A DNA stretch of 64,000 nt from Hydrogenimonas urashimensis (lineage in GTDB: Bacteria > Campylobacterota > Campylobacteria > Campylobacterales > Hydrogenimonadaceae). The notes under the pieces are model-generated. The model was not told the DNA's origin, ran no database searches, and saw only the letters and a list, made by a program, of their open reading frames with translations. The position numbers were made by a program, and so were the translations under genes. Positions 45,713 to 54,766 of this stretch are shown in pieces (the first letter of the stretch is position 1; every line of letters begins with the position of its first letter). The DNA lies in assembly GCF_016593255.1 (NCBI RefSeq), contig NZ_AP023212.1, positions 558,001 to 622,000 of the forward strand, given 5' to 3'.

Positions 45713-45754
45713 AAGACCCTCCTGTGATATGAATATTCTATCCAAATTGCCTCG

Positions 45755-45775
45755 TTTTGGTCGCAATGGCCAAAA
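45755..45775 (-). terminator. Stem-loop between ppk2 and the LOG gene
   Basis: TTTTGGTC and GGCCAAAA form an 8-bp stem (one G-T pair) with a GCAAT loop, 20 bases after the ppk2 stop. The T-rich arm precedes the loop on the plus strand, so on the minus strand no U-tract follows the stem. It may only attenuate or stabilise. Confidence 0.35.
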
Positions 45776-45795
45776 ACAGCACAACAGGCATCACT

Positions 45796-46554
45796 CTATG
45801 GCGCGATGAGTCCTTTTTCGTAACAGACGGGATCAAATTCGCACACCACATCGGTATCGTATACCAGCAGTTCGGCGTTTTTGCCAGGGTACTCCACATG
45901 GGCGAGAAAGTGTTTCATCACGTGGATGCGCGCCGTTTTTTTGTCATCGCTGTGGACCACATGCCAAGGGGCGAAGACAAAAGAGGTTTTGGCGAACATT
46001 TCGTCTCTGGCTTTGGAGTACTCTTTCCACAGTCTCTGGGCCTGCTGGTCGATGGGACTCAGTTTCCACTGTTTGAGAGGATCTTTTCGACGCTCTTCGA
46101 GCCGTTTTTTCTGCTCTTTTTTGGAGATGTCGAGGTAGTACTTGAAAAAAAGCATCTCCGAGTGGGTCAGCATCTGTTCGAAACTTCCTACCTCTTTCAT
46201 GAAGAGCCTGTGCTCTTTTTTCGTGCAGAACCCCATCACCTTCTCGACCCCTGCCCTGTTGTACCAGCTGCGGTTGAAAAAGACGATCTCCCCGCCGCTT
46301 GGCAGATGGGGAACGTACCGCTGGAAATACCACGACTTCCTGTCACGGTCGCTCGGTTTCCCCAATGCGACGATACGTGCCTCGCGGGGACTCAGATGCT
46401 CCGTGAAGCGTTTGATCGTCCCATCCTTTCCCGCGGCGTCCCGTCCTTCGAAAACGACGCATACTTTTAGATCCTTTTCGATCACATGGCGCTGGAATTT
46501 GACCAGCTCCACCTGCAAACGGTAAAGCGTTTTTTTGTAAATCCTTTTGTTCAT
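45796..46554 (-). CDS. ppk2: Polyphosphate kinase 2
   Basis: 252 residues with the PPK2 P-loop (VVFEGRDAAGKDGTIKRFTEHL), SDRDRKSWYFQRYVPHLP, the FFNRSWYNRAGVEKVMGF lid and later WKLSPID. PPK2 uses polyphosphate to phosphorylate nucleoside mono- or diphosphates; class I usually acts on diphosphates. The start at 46554 overlaps the ATPase stop (ATGA), with GAGG just upstream. This ties polyphosphate use to the proton pump. It is slightly short for the family, but no motif is missing. Confidence 0.92.
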   Translation of the reverse strand: MNKRIYKKTLYRLQVELVKFQRHVIEKDLKVCVVFEGRDAAGKDGTIKRFTEHLSPREARIVALGKPSDRDRKSWYFQRYVPHLPSGGEIVFFNRSWYNRAGVEKVMGFCTKKEHRLFMKEVGSFEQMLTHSEMLFFKYYLDISKKEQKKRLEERRKDPLKQWKLSPIDQQAQRLWKEYSKARDEMFAKTSFVFAPWHVVHSDDKKTARIHVMKHFLAHVEYPGKNAELLVYDTDVVCEFDPVCYEKGLIAP

Positions 46555-49271
46555 ATCACCTCGATTCCCAGTTTCCTGCGATAGTAGCGCAAAACCGCGA
46601 CTTTGACCACATCGTTGAATACGAACCATGTCAGTGCGTAAGCCCACATGAAAATAGCCCACTCCCACCCGATGGGCGTCATGAGTCCGAATCCATAGAC
46701 GGCGATGATTGTACCGATGATGCGTGTCGAAAATGTGGCACCGAAAAGTATCAGCGACGGCCAGGGACGTTTCCAGAACCAGTCATCGATACGGGTATTG
46801 TAGATGGTCCCGTGACCGGCGATGACCATTTTGGCGAAAAAGATCGACTGGACAAAAGCTTCGTAGCTTTTGATGTCTCCCATATCGACCCATAAAGGCA
46901 CATGGGGCAGGAAATCGGCACTTTCAGGATGCGCCTTGAGATAGACCATAACGATGTAGAAGATAAGAAAGGAGCTCAAAACGCCGGCGACTCCCAACCA
47001 GGAGGAGAGGATGAGCATCTCCCTCATGTCCCAGCGCACCGGCTTTTTTCTGATCTTCGTGTTGTCGTAGGCAATTGTCAGAATCGGAATATCGTTAAGG
47101 AGTGCGAGTACGATGATCATGACGGTCGTCAACGGATAGAACTGGAAGACGACAATAGCCAGCGTCATGAAAATCACGATACGGATTGTCTCGGCGATGC
47201 GGAATATCGTATAGCTTTTCATCCGCTCGAAAGTGACCCGGGCCTGCTCGATCGCATCGACGATCACCCGCAGTCCCGGTGCCATAAGAACGATGTCCGC
47301 CGCCGCCCGGGCCGCGTCGGTGGCTCCGCTGACGGCAATGCCACAGTCTGCCTTTTTGAGAGCGGGAGCATCATTGACGCCGTCTCCGGTCATACCCACG
47401 ATATGGTCGGCCTTCTGCAACTCGTCGACGATGAAGTATTTGTCTTCCGGAAACACCTGCGCAAAACCGTTGGCCTCTTCGATTGCGGCGATAATCTCCG
47501 ATTCGTGCCGTTTGACCGTACCCTTGGGTATCGGCATATTGTAGAGCTCACGTTTCACCTTCTTCATGATATCGCGGACGATTCGATCGATCTCGTCCTT
47601 GCTCGCATCGGGATGGAACTTTTCTGCGATGGCACGGGAGAGCACTTCGGAGAGGTAGATGTATTCGACGATCGTCTCTCCTTTGAGTTCACGGACATCT
47701 TCGATCCTCTCTCCTATGCCAAGAATTTTTGCGATATATTTCGCAACGGCGATATTGTCTCCCGTGACCATCTTGACCTCGACGCCTTTGGAGAGCGCCT
47801 CTTCGATCGCCTCTTTGCTGTCTTCCCTCGGTGGATCGAAGAGAGGAATCAACCCCACGAAATGGTAATAGTCCTCTTCGCACAGCCGATAGGCCACCCC
47901 GAGAGTCCTGAATCCTTTCTCGGCAAAGTTTTCCACTGCGTCGTAGGCCTTTTTCTTGTCGAATTCGTTTTCGTGACACTGCTCAATGATTACCTGCGGT
48001 GCGCCTTTGGTGACAACCAGGCATTTTTTGCCGTTATAAAGTCCCTCGGTCCGCTTGTGAACCGGATCGAAAGGCAGAAATTTGGTGAGTTCGTAACGCT
48101 TGAGCGCATCACGCATATTGTGTGCGTCGATGTATTCGAAAATCGGTTTTTCAATCGGATCGCGGTTTTCCTCTTTGCTGGCCAGCGCCGCATAGAGCAT
48201 CAGCTCTTCGGCCGTATGGCCGTCGGCGACGAAAGGATCGGCCAGGCTCATGCGGTTTTGGGTCAGCGTACCGGTTTTGTCAGAACAGAGAATATCCATG
48301 CCCGCCATCTCCTCGATGGCTGCCAGACGGCTGACAATCGCCTGCTTTTTCGCCAGACTCATGGCTCCTACCGCCATGGTGACGGTCAAAACCGCAGGCA
48401 GTGCCACCGGTATCGCCGAAACGGTCAAAACCAACGAAAAAGCGAGAAGTTCCAACGCATTTTCATGTCGATGAAGTCCCACAAAAATGATGATGAGAAT
48501 CATCACGACAGTCACTGCAATCAGAAAATCCCCTACACGTATCACCATTTTCTGGAAATGGCTCTGCTGCTCCCGCTCCGCTTTCGCAACAAGACCCACT
48601 GTCTTGCCGAAATAGGTATTCAAGCCTGTCGCGGTGACCTGCGCCACCATCTCTCCCTGTTTGATGACGGCATTGGCATAAAGAGTATCTCCGGCTTTGC
48701 GGGTCACAGGAAGCGATTCGCCGGTAAGTGCGGATTGATCAACCAGCAGAAAATCGCCCCCGCCGAGCAGTTTGGCATCGGCAGGCACGATATCGCCGAT
48801 TTTCACCTTGATGATGTCGCCAGGTACCACTTCACGGGCCGGAACCTGTTTCCAGACGCCTTCTCTGAGCACAAGCGCACTGCGCGCCAGTTTCTTCTTC
48901 AGCACAGCGATGGCGTTGAGGGCTTTTGTTTCCTGATAGAAATCGACGATGGCATTGACCAGGAGCATGATGAGGATGATGACGAACTCTTCGGTATGAT
49001 GAACCGCCAGAGCCATGAGACCGGCCGCTTCGATCATCCACGGGATCGGTCCCCAGAATCGTTTCAGAAGCCGGCGGAACCATCCTTCTTCCCTCTCTTC
49101 GATTTCGTTGTATCCGTACTTTTTGAGTCTTTCGGCTGCCTCCTTTTCATTCAGTCCTTTCCACTCTCCGGAAGCGACGGCAGCAGCTTCTTCGGGGCTC
49201 ATCGCGATTTGCGTTTTCGCTGGAGCTGTTTCCGTACGGTTCCTTTTTTTTCTTCGCCTTCTGTGTGACAT
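46551..49271 (-). CDS. P-type (P-IIIA, plasma-membrane type) H+-transporting ATPase
   Basis: 906 residues. It has a basic N-terminal tail (SHRRRRKKRNR), a cation-ATPase N-domain, and actuator motif DQSALTGESLPVT. The phosphorylated Asp is D331 in CSDKTGTLTQNRM, with KGAPQVI in the nucleotide domain and MTGDGVNDAPALKKADCG hinge. About 10 helices are present. There is no heavy-metal-binding domain, and the pattern follows fungal/plant proton pumps. It should build a proton gradient with ATP, or work in acid tolerance. Confidence 0.9.
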   Translation of the reverse strand: MSHRRRRKKRNRTETAPAKTQIAMSPEEAAAVASGEWKGLNEKEAAERLKKYGYNEIEEREEGWFRRLLKRFWGPIPWMIEAAGLMALAVHHTEEFVIILIMLLVNAIVDFYQETKALNAIAVLKKKLARSALVLREGVWKQVPAREVVPGDIIKVKIGDIVPADAKLLGGGDFLLVDQSALTGESLPVTRKAGDTLYANAVIKQGEMVAQVTATGLNTYFGKTVGLVAKAEREQQSHFQKMVIRVGDFLIAVTVVMILIIIFVGLHRHENALELLAFSLVLTVSAIPVALPAVLTVTMAVGAMSLAKKQAIVSRLAAIEEMAGMDILCSDKTGTLTQNRMSLADPFVADGHTAEELMLYAALASKEENRDPIEKPIFEYIDAHNMRDALKRYELTKFLPFDPVHKRTEGLYNGKKCLVVTKGAPQVIIEQCHENEFDKKKAYDAVENFAEKGFRTLGVAYRLCEEDYYHFVGLIPLFDPPREDSKEAIEEALSKGVEVKMVTGDNIAVAKYIAKILGIGERIEDVRELKGETIVEYIYLSEVLSRAIAEKFHPDASKDEIDRIVRDIMKKVKRELYNMPIPKGTVKRHESEIIAAIEEANGFAQVFPEDKYFIVDELQKADHIVGMTGDGVNDAPALKKADCGIAVSGATDAARAAADIVLMAPGLRVIVDAIEQARVTFERMKSYTIFRIAETIRIVIFMTLAIVVFQFYPLTTVMIIVLALLNDIPILTIAYDNTKIRKKPVRWDMREMLILSSWLGVAGVLSSFLIFYIVMVYLKAHPESADFLPHVPLWVDMGDIKSYEAFVQSIFFAKMVIAGHGTIYNTRIDDWFWKRPWPSLILFGATFSTRIIGTIIAVYGFGLMTPIGWEWAIFMWAYALTWFVFNDVVKVAVLRYYRRKLGIEVI

Positions 49272-49281
49272 CTTGCCTCCC

Positions 49282-50679
49282 TTACAGATAGATGTTTTCT
49301 TCCGGTGCCACGATATGGGCTTTTTTCCCCATACGTTCTTCTATGACTTTTCTGAAAATCCTCTGTTTGTCGTATTCGCCGTGAATCAGAAAAATTTTGC
49401 CCAGATTGTCGAAATGGTTCATCCAGTCGATCAATTCACTCTGGTCCGCATGGGCGGAAAAACCGTTGATCGTATGGATTGAAGCGCGCACCACCACCTC
49501 TTCGTGGTAAATGCGTATATGCCGTTCACCGTTGATGATGCGCCGTCCCAATGTCCCTTCGGCCTGATAACCGACAAAAAGCAGTGCGTTTTTTTCGTTC
49601 CAGAGACGGTGTTTGAAATGGTGAAGGATGCGTCCGCCGGTACACATGCCGCTGCCGGCGATGATGATGCAGCCGCTCTCAATGTCATTGATCTTTTTCG
49701 AATCTTCGGGTTTGAGGGTATATTTGACATAGGGAAACTCGAAAATGGTACCGTCACGTTTGAGATAGTTGTTGCACTGCCGGCTCAGCTCTTTGTGATA
49801 GGTGTCGTAAAGCCGAGTGGCACGGATAGCCATGGGTGAGTCGAGAAATACCTGACACGTCGGAAGCTCCCTGCTGTCGTACATCTGTTTGAGGATACAG
49901 AGTATCTCCTGGGTCCGCTCGATGGCGAAGGAGGGAATGAGCACGTTGCCCTGGTTGAGCAGCGTATTGACGACAACTTCTTTGAATTCCGCCACACTCT
50001 CCTGTATGCCTTTGTGGTTCCGATCGCCGTAGGTCGACTCGATGTAGAGGGCATCCGCCCCTTTCACATAAACAGGATCGGGCATCACCATATCGTTGTG
50101 ATTGCCAAGGTCACCGCTGAAAACGAGCGTTTTGGCTTCACCACCCTCGACGATATCGAGTTCGATCGTCGCCGAGTCGAGAATATGCCCCGCATTGCGG
50201 AATGTCGCTGTCACATCTTTGGCGATTTCGATGGGTTCGTCATACTTGACGAATATCATCGGCAAATCGTAGACCGCTTCCACGTCGTCAGGGGTATAGA
50301 GCGGTTCTTTGACACTCTTTTCCGCCCCTCGGCGCTGTGCTTTTCTAAAACGCGTCTGATACTCTTCCAGCATCAGATGGGCACTGTCGAGCAATACCAC
50401 CTCCGCCAGGTCCATCGTCGACTTGAGCGTGACGATGCGCCCGACAAAACCCTCTTTTACGAGTTTGGGAATGCGCCCCACATGGTCGAGATGGGCATGG
50501 GTGACAAGCAGAATATCCACATCCCGGGGATTGAAACCGAAAGGCTCGTCATTGCGATCCTCGACGGTTCCCTGGAACATTCCGCAGTCTACGAGGATTG
50601 TCGGCCCTTTTTCGATGCGCAGAAGATGGCACGAACCTGTGACAACCTCAGCCGCACCGAACGATTGAATGACAGCCAT
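49282..50679 (-). CDS. MBL-fold/beta-CASP RNA metallo-hydrolase
   Basis: 465 residues. The metallo-beta-lactamase motifs are THAHLDHVGRIPK and FSGDLGNHND, with a beta-CASP cap (VLIPSFAIERTQEIL, IIAGSGMCTGGR) and the C-terminal FSAHADQSEL. These are CPSF73/RNase J-related nucleases, so RNA processing is probable. The start at 50679 has AAAGGGG upstream; the longer ORF start is upstream of that site. It lies 10 bases before the ATPase gene. Confidence 0.9.
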   Translation of the reverse strand: MAVIQSFGAAEVVTGSCHLLRIEKGPTILVDCGMFQGTVEDRNDEPFGFNPRDVDILLVTHAHLDHVGRIPKLVKEGFVGRIVTLKSTMDLAEVVLLDSAHLMLEEYQTRFRKAQRRGAEKSVKEPLYTPDDVEAVYDLPMIFVKYDEPIEIAKDVTATFRNAGHILDSATIELDIVEGGEAKTLVFSGDLGNHNDMVMPDPVYVKGADALYIESTYGDRNHKGIQESVAEFKEVVVNTLLNQGNVLIPSFAIERTQEILCILKQMYDSRELPTCQVFLDSPMAIRATRLYDTYHKELSRQCNNYLKRDGTIFEFPYVKYTLKPEDSKKINDIESGCIIIAGSGMCTGGRILHHFKHRLWNEKNALLFVGYQAEGTLGRRIINGERHIRIYHEEVVVRASIHTINGFSAHADQSELIDWMNHFDNLGKIFLIHGEYDKQRIFRKVIEERMGKKAHIVAPEENIYL

Positions 50680-50770
50680 TTGGACCCCTTTGGTTATTAA
50701 CCGATATTTTTCATAAAACAGTTTCACAATCCACACGGGCTGCGAAACAACAGGAACAACTCTTTTTTAT

Positions 50771-52099
50771 CTACAGTCTGCGAAACGCTCTCTCAAGCGA
50801 CTCACTGAATGTCGGATGGGCCAGAACCGTCCGGCGGGCCAGTCTGGCGTCCATCTCTCCTGCCAGAGCCATCGAAACGACGGCGATCAGCTCTTCCGCG
50901 TCGGGGGAGAATATCTCGCCCCCGAGAATGAAACCCTCATCGTCCGCATAAAGGGCCATTACACCCAGATCCCCGTCGTGGGTATGGGGAAAAGGAAGAC
51001 CCCGCAAAAAAACGGTACTCTCTTTGTAGCAGACACCGCTCTTTTCGAGGTCCGATTTCGATTTCCCGACCGATGCGTAACCGCATGGCAAGGTATGGAT
51101 GAATTTGACCACATTCTCCAGATTGAGCGTCTCCGGTTCATCCCCCACTATTTTCGCCACCACATAGAGTACCTCGGCACGTGCCGCATGGGCGAGTTGG
51201 AGCTTGCCGTTGCAGTCGCCGATGGCGTAGTGGTTCGGCAGGGTCGTTTCGAAATGGTCATCGGTGACGATGCCTCTGCTGTCCGTTTGGATCTCGTCAC
51301 ACTCCACGGCCGAGACGTTCGCCCTGCGGCCCGTGGCCACGAGCAGCATCGGTACGTAATGGTCGCTGCCGTCTTCATAGAGAATATGCACGCCTCGTCC
51401 GGTGGTTTTGGCGCTTTTGATCGAACGGTTGCGCAGAAGCGTCACCCCGAGTTCCTGCATCTGGCGGAAGAGATTTTTCGAGATGGCCGGATGCGCTTTT
51501 CTCAGCAGCGTATCGTGCCGCCATATCAACTCTGTCGGCACCCCCGATGAAGCGAAGAAACTGGCTGTCTCCAATCCGATGGCTCCGTCGCCATAGATCG
51601 CAATTTTCTCCGGCAGCGTGCGTATATTCAAAATCTCGTCGCTCGTTACGACCCCTTTACCGTCGTATTCGATGCCATCGGGAATAAAAGGCGACGATCC
51701 CGTGCCGATCACGACATGGCGCGCCGTGATTTTTCTCTCTTTGACTCTGACGGTATGCGGAGCCGTGAGAAATCCTTCACCCTCCATGATATCGACCTTC
51801 TCGCACTGTCTCATGATCGCCTGTGTGGCCGATAGAAGAAGCTTCTCCTTCTCGTCGTCGAGCCTCTCCATCTTCAACGAAATCGATCCCTCGAAATGGG
51901 GATTTTTGGAAGCCCGCACCGTCTCCGCAGCGCCCAGATACATTTTCGAAGGTATGCAGCCGTTGTGAAGGCAGGTCCCTCCAAGATGCGACGGATTTTT
52001 TTCGACCAGCGCCGTCTTCAATCCCCTTTTGGATGCGACAACGGCTCCGGCATAGTTGAGGCCGCCGCCAAGAAAAAGAATGTCGTAATCGTAGGTCAT
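50771..52099 (-). CDS. lpdA: Dihydrolipoyl dehydrogenase (E3)
   Basis: 442 residues, FAD/NAD-linked flavoprotein. The redox-active disulfide is GGTCLHNGCIPSK (C43, C48), with the FAD-binding GGGLNYAGAV near the N-terminus. The interface motif AHPTFSESL, containing the catalytic His, is near the C-terminus. It re-oxidises the lipoyl arm of the complex. The start overlaps the upstream E2-like gene (ATGA); AAGGTG is 8 bases from the ATG. About 91 bases separate it from the beta-CASP gene. Confidence 0.92.
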   Translation of the reverse strand: MTYDYDILFLGGGLNYAGAVVASKRGLKTALVEKNPSHLGGTCLHNGCIPSKMYLGAAETVRASKNPHFEGSISLKMERLDDEKEKLLLSATQAIMRQCEKVDIMEGEGFLTAPHTVRVKERKITARHVVIGTGSSPFIPDGIEYDGKGVVTSDEILNIRTLPEKIAIYGDGAIGLETASFFASSGVPTELIWRHDTLLRKAHPAISKNLFRQMQELGVTLLRNRSIKSAKTTGRGVHILYEDGSDHYVPMLLVATGRRANVSAVECDEIQTDSRGIVTDDHFETTLPNHYAIGDCNGKLQLAHAARAEVLYVVAKIVGDEPETLNLENVVKFIHTLPCGYASVGKSKSDLEKSGVCYKESTVFLRGLPFPHTHDGDLGVMALYADDEGFILGGEIFSPDAEELIAVVSMALAGEMDARLARRTVLAHPTFSESLERAFRRL

Positions 52100-52869
52100 T
52101 GAATCGCACCTTTGTAAAATTCCGGATCTTCCGCCAGTCGTTTGATCGTCTGCATGAACTCCGCGGCCTGCCACCCGTTGATGAAGCGGTGGTCGATCGT
52201 CAGTGTCACACTTATCTGCCCCTGTTTTTCGCTGCCGATCGCCGCGATGCCCGTATCGTTCCGGTTGACGAGCGCATCGAACCGTTCGATGCCCGTCATA
52301 CCGAGATTGGAGATCCCGAAGGTCGAGCCGATCAGATTCGCGGCGAGTACCCTTCCGCTTCTGACCCTCTCTTTGTAGGCTTTCAACTCTTCGGCGATCT
52401 GAGGGGCACTCTTTTTGTTGACATCTTTGAAAACGGGCATGTAAAGGGCTTCGCCGTGCGCCATCGCCAGCGAGATCGACGCGTTGGGCCAGAGCTGGTA
52501 AGTATGGGTATCGAGCGTCATACGGGTCGAGGGGTTTTGCATCATCGCCTCCGCGATCAGTTTGAGGATCCAGACCGTCAGCGTCAGCTTTTTGGTTTCG
52601 TGCGCACGAAGAAGTGTCGCGTCGATGCCGTCATAGATGCGATAGACCGGCTTTTTCGCCGCTTCGCTGACATTTTTGATGATGACCTGCTGAATCGGGC
52701 TCAACGGCTGCGGAAGCGGGACTTCATGCGCCTGGATATAGGCCTCAATATCCTCTTCGCTCACCCTCTCTTTCGAGACAAAAAGCTCGGGCGAGAGCCG
52801 GTACTGCATCAGTAGCTTCCATGCCTGCGGCGAAAACTTTTCGTTTTCCGTATAGATGTTGTGGTTCAT
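52096..52869 (-). CDS. Lipoyl-less E2-like acyltransferase with altered catalytic motif
   Basis: 257 residues. Residues about 12-45 look like a shortened peripheral subunit-binding domain (FSPQAWKLLMQYRLSP). The rest is the 2-oxoacid dehydrogenase E2 catalytic fold. There is no lipoyl domain, and the usual HxxxDG reads DHRFING (H227 kept, Asp replaced by N231). It may be a structural or E3-binding subunit, or a free acyltransferase, rather than the main E2, which is encoded separately at 53477. It overlaps lpdA by 4 bases. Confidence 0.78.
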   Translation of the reverse strand: MNHNIYTENEKFSPQAWKLLMQYRLSPELFVSKERVSEEDIEAYIQAHEVPLPQPLSPIQQVIIKNVSEAAKKPVYRIYDGIDATLLRAHETKKLTLTVWILKLIAEAMMQNPSTRMTLDTHTYQLWPNASISLAMAHGEALYMPVFKDVNKKSAPQIAEELKAYKERVRSGRVLAANLIGSTFGISNLGMTGIERFDALVNRNDTGIAAIGSEKQGQISVTLTIDHRFINGWQAAEFMQTIKRLAEDPEFYKGAIQ

Positions 52870-52873
52870 ACTC

Positions 52874-53215
52874 TCACTTTGAGGTGAATTCGTCGATCGC
52901 TTTTTCGACCGGGATCATATACATCAGCGCCGGACCGCCGTGCATCAGCACCGCCTGCAGCGCCGCATCGATAATCTCCTCTTTCGTCGCCCCCGCATCG
53001 AGCGCCCCTTTGACATGGAGCGAAATGCACCATTCACACTGCGCGGCGACGGCGAGGCCCACGTTGACGAGCTCTTTCATCTTCGTATCGAGCGCCCCCG
53101 GCTTTTCGATGGCGAACATGAATTTGTGAAACGCTTCCATCTGTTCGGGGGACTCTTTTTGCAATCTTGAGACAAGTTCCTTGATCTCTTCGAGTTTTTT
53201 CGTGTAGGTTCCCAT
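52874..53215 (-). CDS. AhpD/carboxymuconolactone decarboxylase-family protein
   Basis: 113 residues with the AhpD-type motif CEWCISLH (C60, C63, H67) and an all-helical fold. In Mycobacterium AhpD takes electrons from the lipoyl E2 (DlaT) and Lpd to reduce peroxides. Here it is encoded in the same operon as a lipoyl E2 and E3, so the same role is plausible. It lies 4 bases before the E2-like gene. A decarboxylase role is less likely because of the CxxC pair. Confidence 0.85.
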   Translation of the reverse strand: MGTYTKKLEEIKELVSRLQKESPEQMEAFHKFMFAIEKPGALDTKMKELVNVGLAVAAQCEWCISLHVKGALDAGATKEEIIDAALQAVLMHGGPALMYMIPVEKAIDEFTSK

Positions 53216-53234
53216 ACCGTTCTCCTTTTTGTGG

Positions 53235-53480
53235 TTATTTTATCCGTTCCGCGAAATAGTCGACCATGTGTTCGAGTGTATCGACTTTTCCGTAGTCCTC
53301 TTCGGGCACTTCGACACCCGGTTTCTCGGCCAGTGCCGTCAGAAGGTTGAGAAAATCGTACGAATCGATCTCCAGCGACTCCTGCAGATTCTCCTTTTCG
53401 GGAATCTCCTCACCTTCGTGTTCGGGTGCGATCTCGTAGATCGCTTCGACGATCGTCTTTTTTATCTCCTCTTTGGTCAT
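53235..53480 (-). CDS. Acyl carrier protein of the dehydrogenase operon
   Basis: 81 residues, acidic, with the phosphopantetheine serine in EIDSYDFLN (S40). It differs from the housekeeping ACP motif (DSLxxVE). It overlaps the lipoyl-E2 stop (ATGA). A private ACP beside E1/E2/E3 and near a lipoate-transfer gene suggests it carries the octanoyl group for lipoylation, but this is inference. A role in shuttling acyl groups from E2 is an alternative. Confidence 0.82.
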   Translation of the reverse strand: MTKEEIKKTIVEAIYEIAPEHEGEEIPEKENLQESLEIDSYDFLNLLTALAEKPGVEVPEEDYGKVDTLEHMVDYFAERIK

Positions 53481-54766
53481 TGCAAATCCTCCGGTTTTTG
53501 TAATAGCTTCTCGAGTTTGGCCAAAAAAAGCGCGCCCGTGCGTCCGTCGGTAGCCCGATGGTCTCCTGCGATCGACGCTTCGACGACCTTTCTGACGGCG
53601 ATGGCGTCACCTTCGGCCCACGGCCTCTCCATGATGCGCCCGAATCCCACCAGCGCCACCTGCGGCGGATAGATCACCCCATAGACCTTTTCGACTCCCA
53701 GATCGCCCAGATTGGTGATCGTGATGGTCTGTCTGGTCATTTGCGAACTGGTCAGTTTGCCGCCGCGTGTCCGCTCGATGAGATCGGTGAGCGCTTTCAT
53801 CGTCTCGTCGAGGTTTTTTTCATGTGCATCGATCAGGGCAGGTGTGATCAGACCTCCCTGCCGCCGCGCGATCGCGATGCCCGGATGGATTTCAGGGCTG
53901 ACGATCGGCCCCTCTTTCCAGAAACCGTTGAGCTCGGGGACCGCCTGGAGCGCCTTGACGACGGCGCGGATCATAAGCGCAGCCGGAAGGATGCGCTCTT
54001 TTATCGAACGCTTGGCGTTGAGTTCTCTCAGCCACTCGAGGGCTCTGGTCATATTGATGGGGGTAGAGAGATAGTAGTGGGGAATTTCGGCGTTGGAGCG
54101 GCTCATCGCCGCGGCGATCGCCATGCGCATCGGATCGGGTTTCGAAGCCGAGGGTACGGCACCTTTTTGCTGCATCCGCTTTGCGGCCTCTTCCACATCT
54201 TTCGCACTGATCTTTCCATGCACTTTCCGTGCTAGCTCTTCGAGATCGACTCCGAGCTCCCTGGCCCGCTTTTTCGCCAAAGGGGTGGCCCGCACACGAA
54301 CGGGAACTTCAGGTTTTCTCTCCCCCTCCGCCCGGCTTTCGGCTTTGGCCGGTGTTCCGAATATCTCTTCGGCCGCACTTTTCGGTACTTCCGAAGCCGA
54401 AGCGGACGATTCGGCCGCGGTTTCGGTTTTCATCGCCTCTTCTTCTTGTTGGGGTTGCGCCTCCTTTCCGGACGGGGCGGAAAGTGCCGCGATCGTCTCT
54501 TCGATCTCTTTTTTTATCGTCGCATCGTCGTCCTTTTCGGTGCGAATCACCGCCAGGGGGGTTCCCACCGGATACTCCACACCCTCTTTCGCGACGATCT
54601 TTTCGACCTTTCCGTCTTCGTAGACCTCTCCTTCGATGACCCCTTTGCTCGTTTCGATGTCGGCGATGACATCCCCTTTTTTGAGTGTATCGCCCTCTTT
54701 CGCTTTCCATTCGGCAAGGATGCCCGATTCCATATCCGCACCCAGGCTCGGCATCTTGTAGATCAT
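53477..54766 (-). CDS. pdhC: Lipoyl-bearing dihydrolipoamide acyltransferase (E2)
   Basis: 429 residues in the usual E2 order. A lipoyl domain comes first, with K41 in IETSKGVIEG. An Ala/Glu-rich linker of about 80 residues is next, then a subunit-binding domain (VRATPLAKKRARELGVD), then the catalytic core with IAGDHRATDGRTGA. The His and Asp of HxxxDG are intact. Acetyl from pyruvate is the expected substrate. Tightly linked to E1 genes upstream and to the ACP gene downstream. Confidence 0.9.
   Translation of the reverse strand: MIYKMPSLGADMESGILAEWKAKEGDTLKKGDVIADIETSKGVIEGEVYEDGKVEKIVAKEGVEYPVGTPLAVIRTEKDDDATIKKEIEETIAALSAPSGKEAQPQQEEEAMKTETAAESSASASEVPKSAAEEIFGTPAKAESRAEGERKPEVPVRVRATPLAKKRARELGVDLEELARKVHGKISAKDVEEAAKRMQQKGAVPSASKPDPMRMAIAAAMSRSNAEIPHYYLSTPINMTRALEWLRELNAKRSIKERILPAALMIRAVVKALQAVPELNGFWKEGPIVSPEIHPGIAIARRQGGLITPALIDAHEKNLDETMKALTDLIERTRGGKLTSSQMTRQTITITNLGDLGVEKVYGVIYPPQVALVGFGRIMERPWAEGDAIAVRKVVEASIAGDHRATDGRTGALFLAKLEKLLQKPEDLQ

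Noticed and set aside
46902-49268. 788-codon plus-strand frame opposite the ATPase gene
   Set aside because: It mirrors the coding strand of a complete P-type ATPase and contains no recognisable domain.
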